Part shown: one piece after another, positions 43,843-53,551 of the stretch
Layout of the letters: every line of letters begins with the position of its first letter
Numbering within the stretch: position 1 is the first letter of the stretch
Notes under the pieces: model-generated
What the model was told of the DNA's origin: nothing
The model's input: the letters and a program-made list of their open reading frames with translations, nothing else
Database searches by the model: none
Origin: Xanthobacteraceae bacterium
Lineage (GTDB): Bacteria > Pseudomonadota > Alphaproteobacteria > Rhizobiales > Xanthobacteraceae
DNA: 64,000 bases
Direction of reading: 5' to 3'
NCBI GenBank assembly: GCA_031291475.1
Contig: JARLIY010000132.1
Span: forward strand, 1-64,000
Position numbers and translations under genes: made by a program

Positions 43843-45236
43843 TTTTTCGTATCCGCAAGCGCCGCGGCGATCCGCGCGATCAGTGCGCGCGCGACCTCGT
43901 CCTTCGATTGCGGCGGCCAGGATTCGACACCGTCGGCACTGACCAGGTGAATCGTGTTGCTGTCGCCGCCCATAATGCCGGTCGCGGGCGAAACATCGTT
44001 GGCAAGGATCCAGTCGCAGCCTTTCTTCTTGAGCTTGGCCTCGGCGTTGGCGACGACATGATCGGTTTCCGCGGCGAAGCCGATCACCAGACCTGGCCGG
44101 CCCGATTTGCGGTGCGCGACCGTGGACAGGATATCCGGGTTCTCCACCAATTCGATTGTCGGCGGCGGGCCGTGCTTCTTGATCTTGCGTTGACTCGTCC
44201 GCTGTGGGCGCCAGTCGGCAACGGCGGCGGCAAAGACGGCAGCGTCCACCGGCAGTGCTTTCTCAACCGCCGTCAGCATCTCCTGCGCGGTCTCGACCCG
44301 GACGACGCCCACGCCCGGCGGATCGGGCAAATTCACCGGCCCGCTGACCAGCACGACATCGGCGCCGGCGGCCGCCGCCGCCGCGGCGATGGCGTGACCC
44401 TGCTTGCCGGACGAGCGGTTGGCGAGCATGCGTACCGGGTCGAGCGGCTCATGTGTCGGTCCGGACGTGACCAGCACGCGCCTGCCGGCAAGCACCCCGC
44501 CGCTATGAATGAGCGCCGCCGCGGCGGCGGCGATTTCCAGCGGTTCGGACATACGGCCGGTGCCGGCTTCGCCGCGCTCGGCCATTTCGCCGGCATTCGG
44601 CCCGACGACGTGGACGCCGTCGGCCGCAAGTTGCGCGAGATTGCGTCGCGTCGCCTTCGCCGCCCACATGCGCGGGTTCATCGCCGGCGCGATCAGGATC
44701 GGCCTGTCGGTTGCAAGGAGGACGGCGGCGGCCAGATCGCCGGCATGTCCTCCCACCATTTTGGCGATGAGGTCGGCGGTGGCAGGCGCAACGACGACGA
44801 GGTCGGTGTCGCGCGCCAGCCGGATATGGCCGACATCGAACTCGCTCGCTTGATCGAACAGGTCGGTATAGGCGCGCTCGCCGCACAACGCGCCGGCGGC
44901 GAGCGGCGTCACGAAATTCTGCGCCGCGCCGGTCAGGATGCAACGCACATGCGCGCCGCGGTCCTGCAGGCGGCGGATGAGATCGAGCGATTTATAGGCG
45001 GCAATGCCGCCGCCGATGATGAGGAGAACGCGCGTCGTAGCGGCGGGCAGCGTTTCGCGCTTGGCGCGAGCGGCATCGTCCCGTGCAGCGGCGCCGGCAA
45101 AGCTTTCCTCATCCGCCGCGGCGCTGCGCAGGATGGTGCGCACTTCGTCTTCGACCGAGCGGCCGTTATGGGCAGCGCGCAGCCGCAGGCGCCGCTTGAG
45201 CGTGTCGTCGAGCTGCCGGACGGTGAGACTGGCCAT
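43839..45236 (-). CDS. coaBC: Phosphopantothenoylcysteine decarboxylase/phosphopantothenate-cysteine ligase with N-terminal FitA-like RHH domain
   Basis: CoaB/CoaC motifs ([59 protein letters not shown]) preceded in frame by [39 protein letters not shown]. Confidence 0.95.
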   Translation of the reverse strand: MASLTVRQLDDTLKRRLRLRAAHNGRSVEDEVRTILRSAAADEESFAGAAARDDAARAKRETLPAATTRVLLIIGGGIAAYKSLDLIRRLQDRGAHVRCILTGAAQNFVTPLAAGALCGERAYTDLFDQASEFDVGHIRLARDTDLVVVAPATADLIAKMVGGHAGDLAAAVLLATDRPILIAPAMNPRMWAAKATRRNLAQLAADGVHVVGPNAGEMAERGEAGTGRMSEPLEIAAAAAALIHSGGVLAGRRVLVTSGPTHEPLDPVRMLANRSSGKQGHAIAAAAAAAGADVVLVSGPVNLPDPPGVGVVRVETAQEMLTAVEKALPVDAAVFAAAVADWRPQRTSQRKIKKHGPPPTIELVENPDILSTVAHRKSGRPGLVIGFAAETDHVVANAEAKLKKKGCDWILANDVSPATGIMGGDSNTIHLVSADGVESWPPQSKDEVARALIARIAAALADTKK

Positions 45237-45274
45237 CGGCTTCCCCAAGGCAGATCAGCACGTTAGCAGAACTG

Positions 45275-45300
45275 TGATTGCATTGCAATCAATGCAATCA
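45275..45300. promoter_or_regulatory. Candidate operator: perfect inverted repeat TGATTGCATTG-CAAT-CAATGCAATCA upstream of coaBC
   Basis: Half-sites TGATTGCA (45275), TGCAATCA (45284) and TGCAATCA (45293) at exact 9-nt spacing; overlaps ubiB stop; 38 nt 5' of coaBC start. Confidence 0.55.
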
Positions 45301-46872
45301 GCGGATCAGGAGGATGACGATCCATAGCAGCAAGGCGGCGATCACCCACAGCGCGACGATCGACCAGCGGCCGCGGCGGGCTTCGGCCTTGCCGATCTCG
45401 CCGACGGTTTGCGGCGAGAGCACGAGGCCGTCGCGGGTGATTTCGTCGAGCTGATCGAGCACGCGCGCGCCGCGCGTCAAGAGGCCCGGCGCGTTGCCGA
45501 TGAAACGGCCGATTTCGCCGGCGCCCTGCACCGCACCTTCGAGCTTGCCGGCCGGGCCGAGGTGCCGGGTCATCCATTCGCGCACCACCGGTTCCGCGGT
45601 CGACCACATATCGAGCTTGGGATCGAGCGAGCGCGCCACGCCTTCGACCACCACCATGGTCTTTTGCAAGAGCAGCAATTCCGGCCGGGTGCGCATGTCG
45701 AACAGGCCGGTGACCTCGAACAGCAGCGTCAGCAATCGCGCCATCGAAATATCTTCGGCGGCGCGATTATGGATCGGTTCACCGATGGCGCGAATGGCTT
45801 GCGCAAAGCTTTCCACCGAATGGGTGGGCGGCACATAGCCCGCCTCGAAATGCACCTCGGCGGTACGATGGTAATCGCGCGTGATGAAGCCGTGCAGGAT
45901 TTCCGCGAGAAACAAACGCTCTTTGGCGCCGAGCCGGCCCATGATGCCGAAATCGACGGCAATGAGCCGGCCGTCGTCGTCGACGAACAGATTCCCCGGA
46001 TGCATGTCGGCATGAAAGAAGCCGTCGCGCAGCGCGTGGCGCAGGAAGGTCTGGATCAGCGCCCGCGCCAGTTGCGGCAGGTCGAAGCCCTTGGCGATGA
46101 GGCGCGCGCGATCCGACAGCGGCGTGGCGTCGATCCATTCCAGCGTCAGGACTTCCTTGGTGGTGCGGTCCCAGTCCACTGCGGGGACGCGAAAATCCGG
46201 ATCGTCCTTGGTGTTGTCGGCCATTTCCGAGAGCGCAGCCGCTTCCAGGCGGAAATCCATCTCGACGGTGACCGAGCGTCGCAAGGTATCGACCACTTCA
46301 ACGAGGCGGAGCCGGCGCGCCTCCGCGGAAAAATCCTCCGCGTGCCGGGCGACGAAGGTGAAAGCGCGCAAGTCGGCATGGAAACGCCGCTCGATCCCCG
46401 GCCGCAGCACCTTGACGGCGACGGCCTTCGGTCCGCTCGCGGTTTCGACCTCAGCGCGATGCACCTGGGCGATCGAGGCGGCGGCGACCGGCGGGCCGAA
46501 GCTGAGATAGATTGCGCTGACCGGCCTGCCGAACGAGGCGGCGACGGCGGCTTCCGCTTCCTTCTGCGGGAAGGGCGGCATCTGGTCCTGCAAATGCTCG
46601 AGATCGTGGGCAAGCGCCGCGCCAACGACATCGGGGCGCGTCGCCAGAAACTGGCCGAGTTTGACGTAGCTCGGGCCGAGCCGCGTGAGCGCGACCGACA
46701 GACGCGTTTCGGCGGCGCCGCTCGACGGACGCTCGATCAGCCGCGCGACGCGGATCAGAGGACGCGCCGCCGGCGGTATGATCGCCGGATCGATGACGCC
46801 AAAAACGCCTTCGCGGGCGAAAACCCAGCCGGCGCGGCCGAGCCGCAGAAGATACGCGGGAGCGGAGATCAC
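45298..46872 (-). CDS. ubiB: Ubiquinone biosynthesis atypical kinase UbiB
   Basis: [60 protein letters not shown]. Confidence 0.96.
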   Translation of the reverse strand: MISAPAYLLRLGRAGWVFAREGVFGVIDPAIIPPAARPLIRVARLIERPSSGAAETRLSVALTRLGPSYVKLGQFLATRPDVVGAALAHDLEHLQDQMPPFPQKEAEAAVAASFGRPVSAIYLSFGPPVAAASIAQVHRAEVETASGPKAVAVKVLRPGIERRFHADLRAFTFVARHAEDFSAEARRLRLVEVVDTLRRSVTVEMDFRLEAAALSEMADNTKDDPDFRVPAVDWDRTTKEVLTLEWIDATPLSDRARLIAKGFDLPQLARALIQTFLRHALRDGFFHADMHPGNLFVDDDGRLIAVDFGIMGRLGAKERLFLAEILHGFITRDYHRTAEVHFEAGYVPPTHSVESFAQAIRAIGEPIHNRAAEDISMARLLTLLFEVTGLFDMRTRPELLLLQKTMVVVEGVARSLDPKLDMWSTAEPVVREWMTRHLGPAGKLEGAVQGAGEIGRFIGNAPGLLTRGARVLDQLDEITRDGLVLSPQTVGEIGKAEARRGRWSIVALWVIAALLLWIVILLIR

Positions 46873-47639
46873 AAACGCCAGCCGGAATGCAGCGCCACGA
46901 TGCCGCCGCTCATCGCCCGGAAGGAAACGCGGGCAAAGCCGGCCGCGCGCATCATGGCGGCGAAGTCCTGCGGTTTGGGAAAGCGGCGGATCGATTCCAC
47001 CAGATAACGGTAGGATTCGGCATCGCCGACCACAACGCGGCCCAGCGCGGGAATGACGTTGAACGAATACAAATCGTAGAGCCTGTCGAGGCCGGGCATA
47101 GTCACGACGGAGAATTCGAGGCAGAGAAACCGTCCGCCGATCTTGAGCACGCGAAACGCTTCGGCCAGCGCCGCTTCGATGCGCGGCACGTTGCGGATGC
47201 CGAAGGCGATCGTCGCCGCGTCGAAGCTGCGGTCGGGAAACGGCAGCTTTTCGGCATTGCCTTCGATGAAAGCGATCCTTCCCTCGATTCGTTCACCGCG
47301 CGCGCGGGAGGTTCTTGAGGCGGCGCGCTCACGGCCGACCGCAAGCATGTCGAGATTGATATCGCAGACCGTAGCGCGGGTCGCCTCGCCGCCGGCCTCG
47401 ATCACGCGCAATGCGACATCGCCGGTGCCGCCGGCGATGTCGAGGAGCGCGAATGGCCGATTCTTCGGCGGGTCGACCGCCGTCACCAGCGCATCCTTCC
47501 AGGCGCGATGCAGCCCGAACGACATCAGGTCGTTCATCAGGTCGTAGCGGCGCGCGACGCTGTGAAACACGTCGTCGACCAGCGCCTGCTTGTCCGCGAG
47601 CGGCACTTCCCGCGCGCCGAACTGGGCCGTGTCTGCCAT
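46869..47639 (-). CDS. ubiE: Ubiquinone/menaquinone biosynthesis methyltransferase UbiE
   Basis: [45 protein letters not shown]. Confidence 0.96.
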   Translation of the reverse strand: MADTAQFGAREVPLADKQALVDDVFHSVARRYDLMNDLMSFGLHRAWKDALVTAVDPPKNRPFALLDIAGGTGDVALRVIEAGGEATRATVCDINLDMLAVGRERAASRTSRARGERIEGRIAFIEGNAEKLPFPDRSFDAATIAFGIRNVPRIEAALAEAFRVLKIGGRFLCLEFSVVTMPGLDRLYDLYSFNVIPALGRVVVGDAESYRYLVESIRRFPKPQDFAAMMRAAGFARVSFRAMSGGIVALHSGWRL

Positions 47640-47747
47640 GGCTGCGTTTCCTTCAGCACTCCGGCTAAACCATAGCGCGGCAGCGGAAGCGACGCTATGT
47701 CTGGCAAATTAACCATCCTGCTTGCGCCAGCGAAAGCCGATTGAACG

Positions 47748-48629
47748 ATGCCCGAATTGCCTGAAGTCGAAACCGTGCGCCGCGGGCTTGAGCCGGCGAT
47801 GCAGGGCGCGCGCTTCACCAAGGTCGAGGTGCACCGCGGCGATCTGCGCTGGCCTCTGCCCAAGGATTTCGCCCAGCGCCTTAAAGGCAAGACCGTGACC
47901 GGACTCGGTCGCCGGGCGAAATATCTGCTCGCCGACCTCTCCTCCGGCGACGTGCTGCTCATGCATCTCGGCATGTCCGGCTCGTTTCATGTTTTTCGCC
48001 GCGCCGGCAACGAGGGACTGGGCCGCACCTATCACGAACGCGCGCAGCACGCGGCCCACGACCACGTGGTCTTTCATATGTCGTCCGGCGCCATCGTGAC
48101 CTTCAACGATCCGCGCCGCTTCGGCTCGATGAAAATCGTCGCGCGGCAAAAGCTCGAGGCAGAGCCGCTGCTGAAAAAGCTCGGCCCTGAGCCGCTCGGC
48201 AACGCCTTCGACGCCGCGATGCTGGCGCGCGCCTGCCGGGGAAAAAAGACGAGCCTCAAAGCAGCGCTGTCGGATCAGCGGGTCGTCGCCGGGCTGGGCA
48301 ACATCTATGTCTGCGAGGCGTTGCACCGCGCGCGGCTTTCGCCCAAGCGTATGGCCTCGACCATCGCCGATCGGACCGGCGCCCCCAACGAGCGCGCCGA
48401 ACGTCTGGTCGATGGAATCAGGGCGGTGCTCGCGGAAGCGATCGAGGCCGGCGGCTCGTCGCTGCGCGACCACAAGCGCCCCGACGGCGATCTCGGCGCC
48501 TTCCAGCACCACTTCCGCGTCTATGATCGCGAGGGTGAAAAATGCCCGACGCCCGGCTGCCGCGGCACCGTCAAGCGCATCGTGCAGAATGGACGCTCGA
48601 CGTTTGATTGTCCGGTATGCCAGAAGTGA
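47748..48629 (+). CDS. mutM: Formamidopyrimidine-DNA glycosylase
   Basis: [32 protein letters not shown]-terminal zinc finger [27 protein letters not shown]. Confidence 0.97.
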   Translation: MPELPEVETVRRGLEPAMQGARFTKVEVHRGDLRWPLPKDFAQRLKGKTVTGLGRRAKYLLADLSSGDVLLMHLGMSGSFHVFRRAGNEGLGRTYHERAQHAAHDHVVFHMSSGAIVTFNDPRRFGSMKIVARQKLEAEPLLKKLGPEPLGNAFDAAMLARACRGKKTSLKAALSDQRVVAGLGNIYVCEALHRARLSPKRMASTIADRTGAPNERAERLVDGIRAVLAEAIEAGGSSLRDHKRPDGDLGAFQHHFRVYDREGEKCPTPGCRGTVKRIVQNGRSTFDCPVCQK

Positions 48630-48638
48630 AATTCAGCT

Positions 48639-48657
48639 CTCCCCGCCCGGCGGGGAG
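48639..48657. repeat. Small GC-rich hairpin CTCCCCGC-CCG-GCGGGGAG upstream of the enoyl-CoA hydratase gene
   Basis: Direct complementarity, 8-nt arms. Confidence 0.7.
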
Positions 48658-48681
48658 GGAAATTAAGCCGGGAGCGGCCCC

Positions 48682-49455
48682 ATGAGCTACGAAAACATCA
48701 TCGTCGAGACCCACGGCAAGGTCGGACTGATCCGCCTCAACCGCCCGCAGGCGCTCAATGCGCTCAACCGCGCGCTTATGGGCGAATTGACCGCAGCCCT
48801 CGACGCCTTCGAGGCCGAAGCCGCAATCGGTTGCATCGTCATCACCGGTTCGGACAAGGCATTTGCCGCCGGCGCCGACATCAAGGAGATGGCCGACAAG
48901 AGCTTCGCCGACGCTTTCCTCGGCGACTTCGCCGCGACCTGGGACCGCGCCGCCACCATACGCAAGCCGGTCATTGCCGCTGTCGCCGGCTTCGCGCTGG
49001 GCGGCGGCTGCGAGCTCGCTTTGCAGTGCGATCTCATCATCGCCGCCGACAATGCGAAATTCGGCCAGCCGGAGATCAAGCTCGGCATCATTCCCGGCAT
49101 CGGCGGCACGCAGCGCTTCACCCGCGCGGTCGGCAAGGCCAAGGCGATGGATATCATCCTCACCGGCCGCATGATGGACGCGCAGGAGGCCGAACGCGCC
49201 GGCCTGGTGGCCCGCATCGTGCCGGCGGCGCAAGTCGTCGACGAGGCGCTGAAGGCCGCCGCGACCATCGCTGCGATGTCGCTGCCCTCGGTGCTCGGCG
49301 CCAAGGAGGCGGTCAACCGCGCCTTCGAGACCTCGCTGGCCGAGGGCGTGCGTTTCGAGCGGCGGGTGTTTCATTCCCTGTTCGCCACCGCCGACCAGAA
49401 GGAAGGCATGGCGGCTTTTATCGCCAAACGCCCGCCGAAATTCGAGAACATGTGA
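48682..49455 (+). CDS. Enoyl-CoA hydratase
   Basis: [68 protein letters not shown]. Confidence 0.94.
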   Translation: MSYENIIVETHGKVGLIRLNRPQALNALNRALMGELTAALDAFEAEAAIGCIVITGSDKAFAAGADIKEMADKSFADAFLGDFAATWDRAATIRKPVIAAVAGFALGGGCELALQCDLIIAADNAKFGQPEIKLGIIPGIGGTQRFTRAVGKAKAMDIILTGRMMDAQEAERAGLVARIVPAAQVVDEALKAAATIAAMSLPSVLGAKEAVNRAFETSLAEGVRFERRVFHSLFATADQKEGMAAFIAKRPPKFENM

Positions 49456-49503
49456 TTTTGGCGTGGACCGGCGCGGTGCTTCGCGGAAGGCGAAGCATGG
49501 ATT

Positions 49504-50574
49504 TTACTGCTTTGCCTCGCCGGCGGCTGCCGCGGAATAGCGCGAATAGAAAAGCTCGACCCGCTGCCGCCACATCGTCACGAATGCGGCCGAGGTCATA
49601 CGCTCGACCGATTTCCAAACATGCTTGATGGTCGGCAGCGTGTTGCCCCACACCGCGCGTTTGCACCACTTTTCGCCTTTTTCGATGCCCTCATCGGTCG
49701 CGCACATCGATTTCCAGGCGATCCGCTCCGGATGTTTGACGTGCTCCGCGGCGCCCTGCCAGCCTTGCTGGTGAATCAAATAGAGGTCGCTCAAAGTCGG
49801 CTTCTTGTTCGTATCCCATTCGAACAATGTCGCGTCGGTGATGAATTTGTAGGCCGCCGCGATCGCGTTGTCGCGCGCATTGAAAATGTCGCCGGAGCCG
49901 TATTTTCGGAACTCATACTTGCTGAGCTGGAATAGACCGATATACGAGCCGGTGCGCTGCGTGGGATCGAAATCGGATTCGATTTTGGCGACCGCTTTCA
50001 TGAAGCTGAGATTCACGCCGAAAGCTTCGGCTGCGTGTTTGATCTCCTCGACGGGAGTTCCAACCGAGACCTCCTTGAGCGAATCGAGAACGATATCCGC
50101 CGGCCTCTCGGGGGGCGGATGCTCGTCGTAAACATAATAAGCGAGATAGGAGAGATCGCGTTTTACCGGCATTCCGGCAGGGGAAGAATCCGCGGGCAAT
50201 GACGCGTCCTGCTCCAGCCTTGCCTGGTCCTTTTCCGGAGTGCCGATGGCGGCCCCTTCGCGGCGCGAAAGCAAACCCTCTCGCTTTGGCAGCGCACCAG
50301 TCGGGTCGGAGAAATCGGCAGAGACCAGCAGCTCCGCATCCCACTCAACTTCGACCAGCGGATTTGGCGGCAGCGCACTCGGCGGTCTGTCGAGAACCAA
50401 CTGACGCGTCGCGGTGACAGCAATGGCAGCGCCAAGAGCGGCGGCGGCGATCGTAAAAGAAAACCGAAACGCATCGATTTGCCGCCAATCCTTGGCGCGT
50501 TGAACGGCCCACGCTGAGAGTTGGCGCCCGAGATTTAGCAAATTGTCTCTTTCGCGGAAAATGACAACGGTCAT
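49504..50574 (-). CDS. Membrane-anchored lytic-transglycosylase-fold protein
   Basis: N-terminal hydrophobic segment; MKAVAKIESDFDPTQRTGSYIGLFQLSKYEFRKYG (SLT-like Glu and downstream motif). Confidence 0.78.
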   Translation of the reverse strand: MTVVIFRERDNLLNLGRQLSAWAVQRAKDWRQIDAFRFSFTIAAAALGAAIAVTATRQLVLDRPPSALPPNPLVEVEWDAELLVSADFSDPTGALPKREGLLSRREGAAIGTPEKDQARLEQDASLPADSSPAGMPVKRDLSYLAYYVYDEHPPPERPADIVLDSLKEVSVGTPVEEIKHAAEAFGVNLSFMKAVAKIESDFDPTQRTGSYIGLFQLSKYEFRKYGSGDIFNARDNAIAAAYKFITDATLFEWDTNKKPTLSDLYLIHQQGWQGAAEHVKHPERIAWKSMCATDEGIEKGEKWCKRAVWGNTLPTIKHVWKSVERMTSAAFVTMWRQRVELFYSRYSAAAAGEAKQ

Positions 50575-51845
50575 TTGCGCACGCAAACCACCCGCAGGAC
50601 CGATTGATCGATCGCCACGTGATCGGCTTCCGCAGCGGCCGACGCCGTGACGGACGCCACCCCCTGCGCCTGCAGGAAGGCGCGGATCGTCGCGGCCGGC
50701 AAGAGCGTTGCGCCCGGCGCGACGGCGCCGCCACCGGCGACGATTGCGGGTTTGACATCGACCATGCCGGCCAGCGCGCCGCGGGAATCGACCGCCGCCG
50801 CGCCGGAAAAGCCGGGTGTCGGCGCCAGCTCGATGCCCTGCGCGCCGAGGTGGGCGGTGGTGCTGCTGACGCCAGCTTCACCGGCCTGGGCAAGCGGATC
50901 GGCAATGCCGACGAGGGTAAGGTCGCCGGTTGGACCGGCATCGCCGCCGATCGGCGCCGGTACAAGGTTGCGCGCGCCATAGAGGCGCAAAAGCGCGAGA
51001 TCGTTCGCCTTGTCGGCCGCGAGCCGCTCGGCGTGGCCGAGCGGCGGCACCGCGATGACCTGGCATTCGTCGATGAGATGCGCCGGCGCGATGAGAGCAC
51101 CGTCGCCGGAGACCACGATCGCGGTGCCGTATTCCACCGCGCGCCGCATGCCCGGCAGCGGTCCCGCTTTAGGGTCGGGAAAACCGGCGAACGTGCCGGC
51201 CATGACCAGCGCCACGCGGCTCATAATGCCTTCGGTCGCCTGGTCATAGAGGATGGTGATGCCGCGCACCTCGCTGCCATGCGCGTCGGCGCGGACCAGA
51301 AAATTCTTCAGACCCTGCACGCCGGTGATCACGAAGGAATCGGGCTTCAATTCACTCGACGCGATCTGCCTGCGCGAGGCTTTCTTCTCCTCCTCGAACA
51401 ACGCCGGCAACGCCGCCTCGGCGAGGCGAAAGGTTTCGATCTGAATCTGCCCCTGCGCCGACGTCCAGCGGCTGCCGATGCGGGTGGTGGCGGCGCGGGG
51501 CACGAGCTTTTCCGGCAGCCCCAGGCGGGCGCCGGTCGCCGGATCCTCGATCACCCGCCAGCCGATCGCTTCCGCCGCGATGCCAGCGGGCGTCGCGGAC
51601 GACTCGCCTTGCTGCTGCGCGATGAGGCTTGCGGCGTCATCGCCCCTGCCGCGTTTGCGCGACGCCTTGACGGCTTGGCGATGGCGCACAATCGCTGTCG
51701 GCTCGGCAACCGGTTCGGCGGGGCTCTGCAAGGCCGCGACGCGGGTGCGCACGGCCTTGCGAATATGCGAATCCTTCGCGAGCGCGGGCGCGCACGCCGC
51801 AATCAGGCCGACAATGATGGCCGCCGCCCTCAGGCCCAAAGTCAT
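50571..51845 (-). CDS. Trypsin-like serine protease-fold periplasmic protein
   Basis: Signal peptide; candidate triad IAPAHLID / ANDLALLRL / TPGFSGAAAVDSRGALAG; ATGA overlap with next gene. Confidence 0.72.
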   Translation of the reverse strand: MTLGLRAAAIIVGLIAACAPALAKDSHIRKAVRTRVAALQSPAEPVAEPTAIVRHRQAVKASRKRGRGDDAASLIAQQQGESSATPAGIAAEAIGWRVIEDPATGARLGLPEKLVPRAATTRIGSRWTSAQGQIQIETFRLAEAALPALFEEEKKASRRQIASSELKPDSFVITGVQGLKNFLVRADAHGSEVRGITILYDQATEGIMSRVALVMAGTFAGFPDPKAGPLPGMRRAVEYGTAIVVSGDGALIAPAHLIDECQVIAVPPLGHAERLAADKANDLALLRLYGARNLVPAPIGGDAGPTGDLTLVGIADPLAQAGEAGVSSTTAHLGAQGIELAPTPGFSGAAAVDSRGALAGMVDVKPAIVAGGGAVAPGATLLPAATIRAFLQAQGVASVTASAAAEADHVAIDQSVLRVVCVRK

Positions 51846-51954
51846 TCCATGATCCCCACCGACGCCCAAAAGTAGCCGAACGCGGCCCCACCGCCAACCA
51901 TGGAAGCGACCCGAATCGGTGGTTCCCCACGCCTTTCACGCTTATGTTGACCTT

Positions 51955-52755
51955 ATGCTGAGCGCCGATGAGCTCGAACGTTATGCGCGCCATATCGTGC
52001 TTCCCGAGGTGGGCGGACCGGGACAGGTGGCGCTCAGCCGCGCGCGTGTGCTGGTAATCGGTGCCGGCGGCCTCGGCTCGCCGGCGCTCCTCTACCTGGC
52101 CGCCGCCGGACTAGGCACGCTCGGCGTGATCGACGACGACGTGGTGACGCTTTCCAATCTGCAACGCCAGGTGATCCATGCCACGCCCGATCTCGGCGTG
52201 GCGAAGGTCGAAAGCGCCGCGGCGGCGATTCGCCGGCTCAACCCGCACGTGGCCGTCGAAGCCCACCGCGCCAGGCTCGCAGCGCAAAATGCGCTGAAGC
52301 TCATCGGCTCCTACGATTTCATCGTCGACGGTTCCGACAATTTCACCACGCGCTATCTGGTCTCGGACGCCTGCTACTTCGCCAAAAAGCCGCTGGTGAC
52401 GGCGGCGCTTAGCCCCTTCGACGGCACGCTCACCACAATCCGCGCCCACGAACGCGGCGCCAACGGCAAGCCGAACCCGACCTATCGGTGTCTTTTTCCG
52501 GAACCGCCGCCGCCGGGCACCGTGCCGGCCTGCGCCGAGGCCGGGATTCTCGGCGCGCTTGCCGGCGTCATCGGCTCGATGGCGGCGCTGGAAGTGATCC
52601 GCGAGATTGTCGACTTCGGCGAGGGCCTGGTCGGACGCCTCCTCATGCTCGATGCGCGCGCGATGCGCTTTGAGACTTTGAGCTACGCGTGGGATCCGAA
52701 GAATCCGCTGTCCGGCGAGCACCCGACCATCAAGGATTTGTCGGGGCATTCGTGA
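51955..52755 (+). CDS. HesA/MoeB/ThiF family adenylyltransferase
   Basis: ELERYARHIVLPEVGGPGQVALSRARVLVIGAGGLGSPALLYLAAAGLGTLGVIDDDVVTLSNLQRQ. Confidence 0.93.
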   Translation: MLSADELERYARHIVLPEVGGPGQVALSRARVLVIGAGGLGSPALLYLAAAGLGTLGVIDDDVVTLSNLQRQVIHATPDLGVAKVESAAAAIRRLNPHVAVEAHRARLAAQNALKLIGSYDFIVDGSDNFTTRYLVSDACYFAKKPLVTAALSPFDGTLTTIRAHERGANGKPNPTYRCLFPEPPPPGTVPACAEAGILGALAGVIGSMAALEVIREIVDFGEGLVGRLLMLDARAMRFETLSYAWDPKNPLSGEHPTIKDLSGHS

Positions 52756-52767
52756 GGCTCGTCGTCC

Positions 52768-53403
52768 TCATCTCGCCTGCCCGTGATAGGCGCTATTCGG
52801 CCGCATGTCGGTTGCCGAGGCAACGCGGTTCGACATGTTGAAGAAGCCGGTGACCGCTGCGATGTCCCAGATGTCGCGGCCGGTGAAGCCGACGTGGCGC
52901 AACGCCGCGCGATCCTTCTCTTCGATCGTCCACGGTTCGGCGCTGAGCTTGACGGCAAAGTCGAGCATCGCGCGCTCGCGGGCCGACAGCCGCGCCGCGC
53001 GATAGTTCATCGCCATCAATTCGCCGAGCGCCGGATCGCCGGAAAGCTGGCGCACCGCCGCGCCATGGGCGACGAGGCAGTAGTAACAGCGATTGTGCGC
53101 AGAGACGGCGACCGCGATCATCTCGCGCTCGAGCTTGCTCAAGCCCGACGGCGCCAGCATCAAATCGTTGTACATGGCGACGAACGCCGAGAGCTTTCCC
53201 ATATCGAAGGCATAGGCTTTGAGCACGTTCGGCACGAAGCCGAGCTTTTCCTTGCATTTGGCGAAATAAGCGGCCATTTCCGGTGAAAGCGGCGCGGGCG
53301 AGAGCTTAAGCGCGGTGATAACGGTGTCGTCGCCGGCAACCGCGGATGCGCGCGGCGTCCGCGCACGATGGCCGGAGGCGGTTTTGCTACTGCGCTTGGC
53401 CAT
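52768..53403 (-). CDS. AhpD-like/carboxymuconolactone decarboxylase-family peroxidase-related protein
   Basis: AVSAHNRCYYCLVAHGAAVRQLSGDP CxxC..H motif; GFTGRDIWDIAAVTGFFNMSNRVA. Confidence 0.88.
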   Translation of the reverse strand: MAKRSSKTASGHRARTPRASAVAGDDTVITALKLSPAPLSPEMAAYFAKCKEKLGFVPNVLKAYAFDMGKLSAFVAMYNDLMLAPSGLSKLEREMIAVAVSAHNRCYYCLVAHGAAVRQLSGDPALGELMAMNYRAARLSARERAMLDFAVKLSAEPWTIEEKDRAALRHVGFTGRDIWDIAAVTGFFNMSNRVASATDMRPNSAYHGQAR

Positions 53404-53551
53404 CTTGGTCCCTTCTGGGCGGTCCCGGTATCCCGCTGTCGGCGGGAGAGGATAAAGTGACGTTACAGATTATAGATCGTTGCGCTAGAATGTGCGTGCT
53501 GCACGAGCGATGTCGCGGGGGTGCCGCTCGTGAGCCCGCGAGGGGAAAATT

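Noticed and set aside
43839-45236. A toxin-antitoxin operon at coaBC because of the RHH domain
   Set aside because: No PIN-domain or other toxin-like ORF lies beside the RHH segment; neighbours are ubiB and dut, so a classical TA module is not supported.
45409-47007. 532-aa plus-strand ORF antisense to ubiB/ubiE
   Set aside because: UbiB and UbiE are unambiguous on the minus strand; the ORF is a GC artefact.
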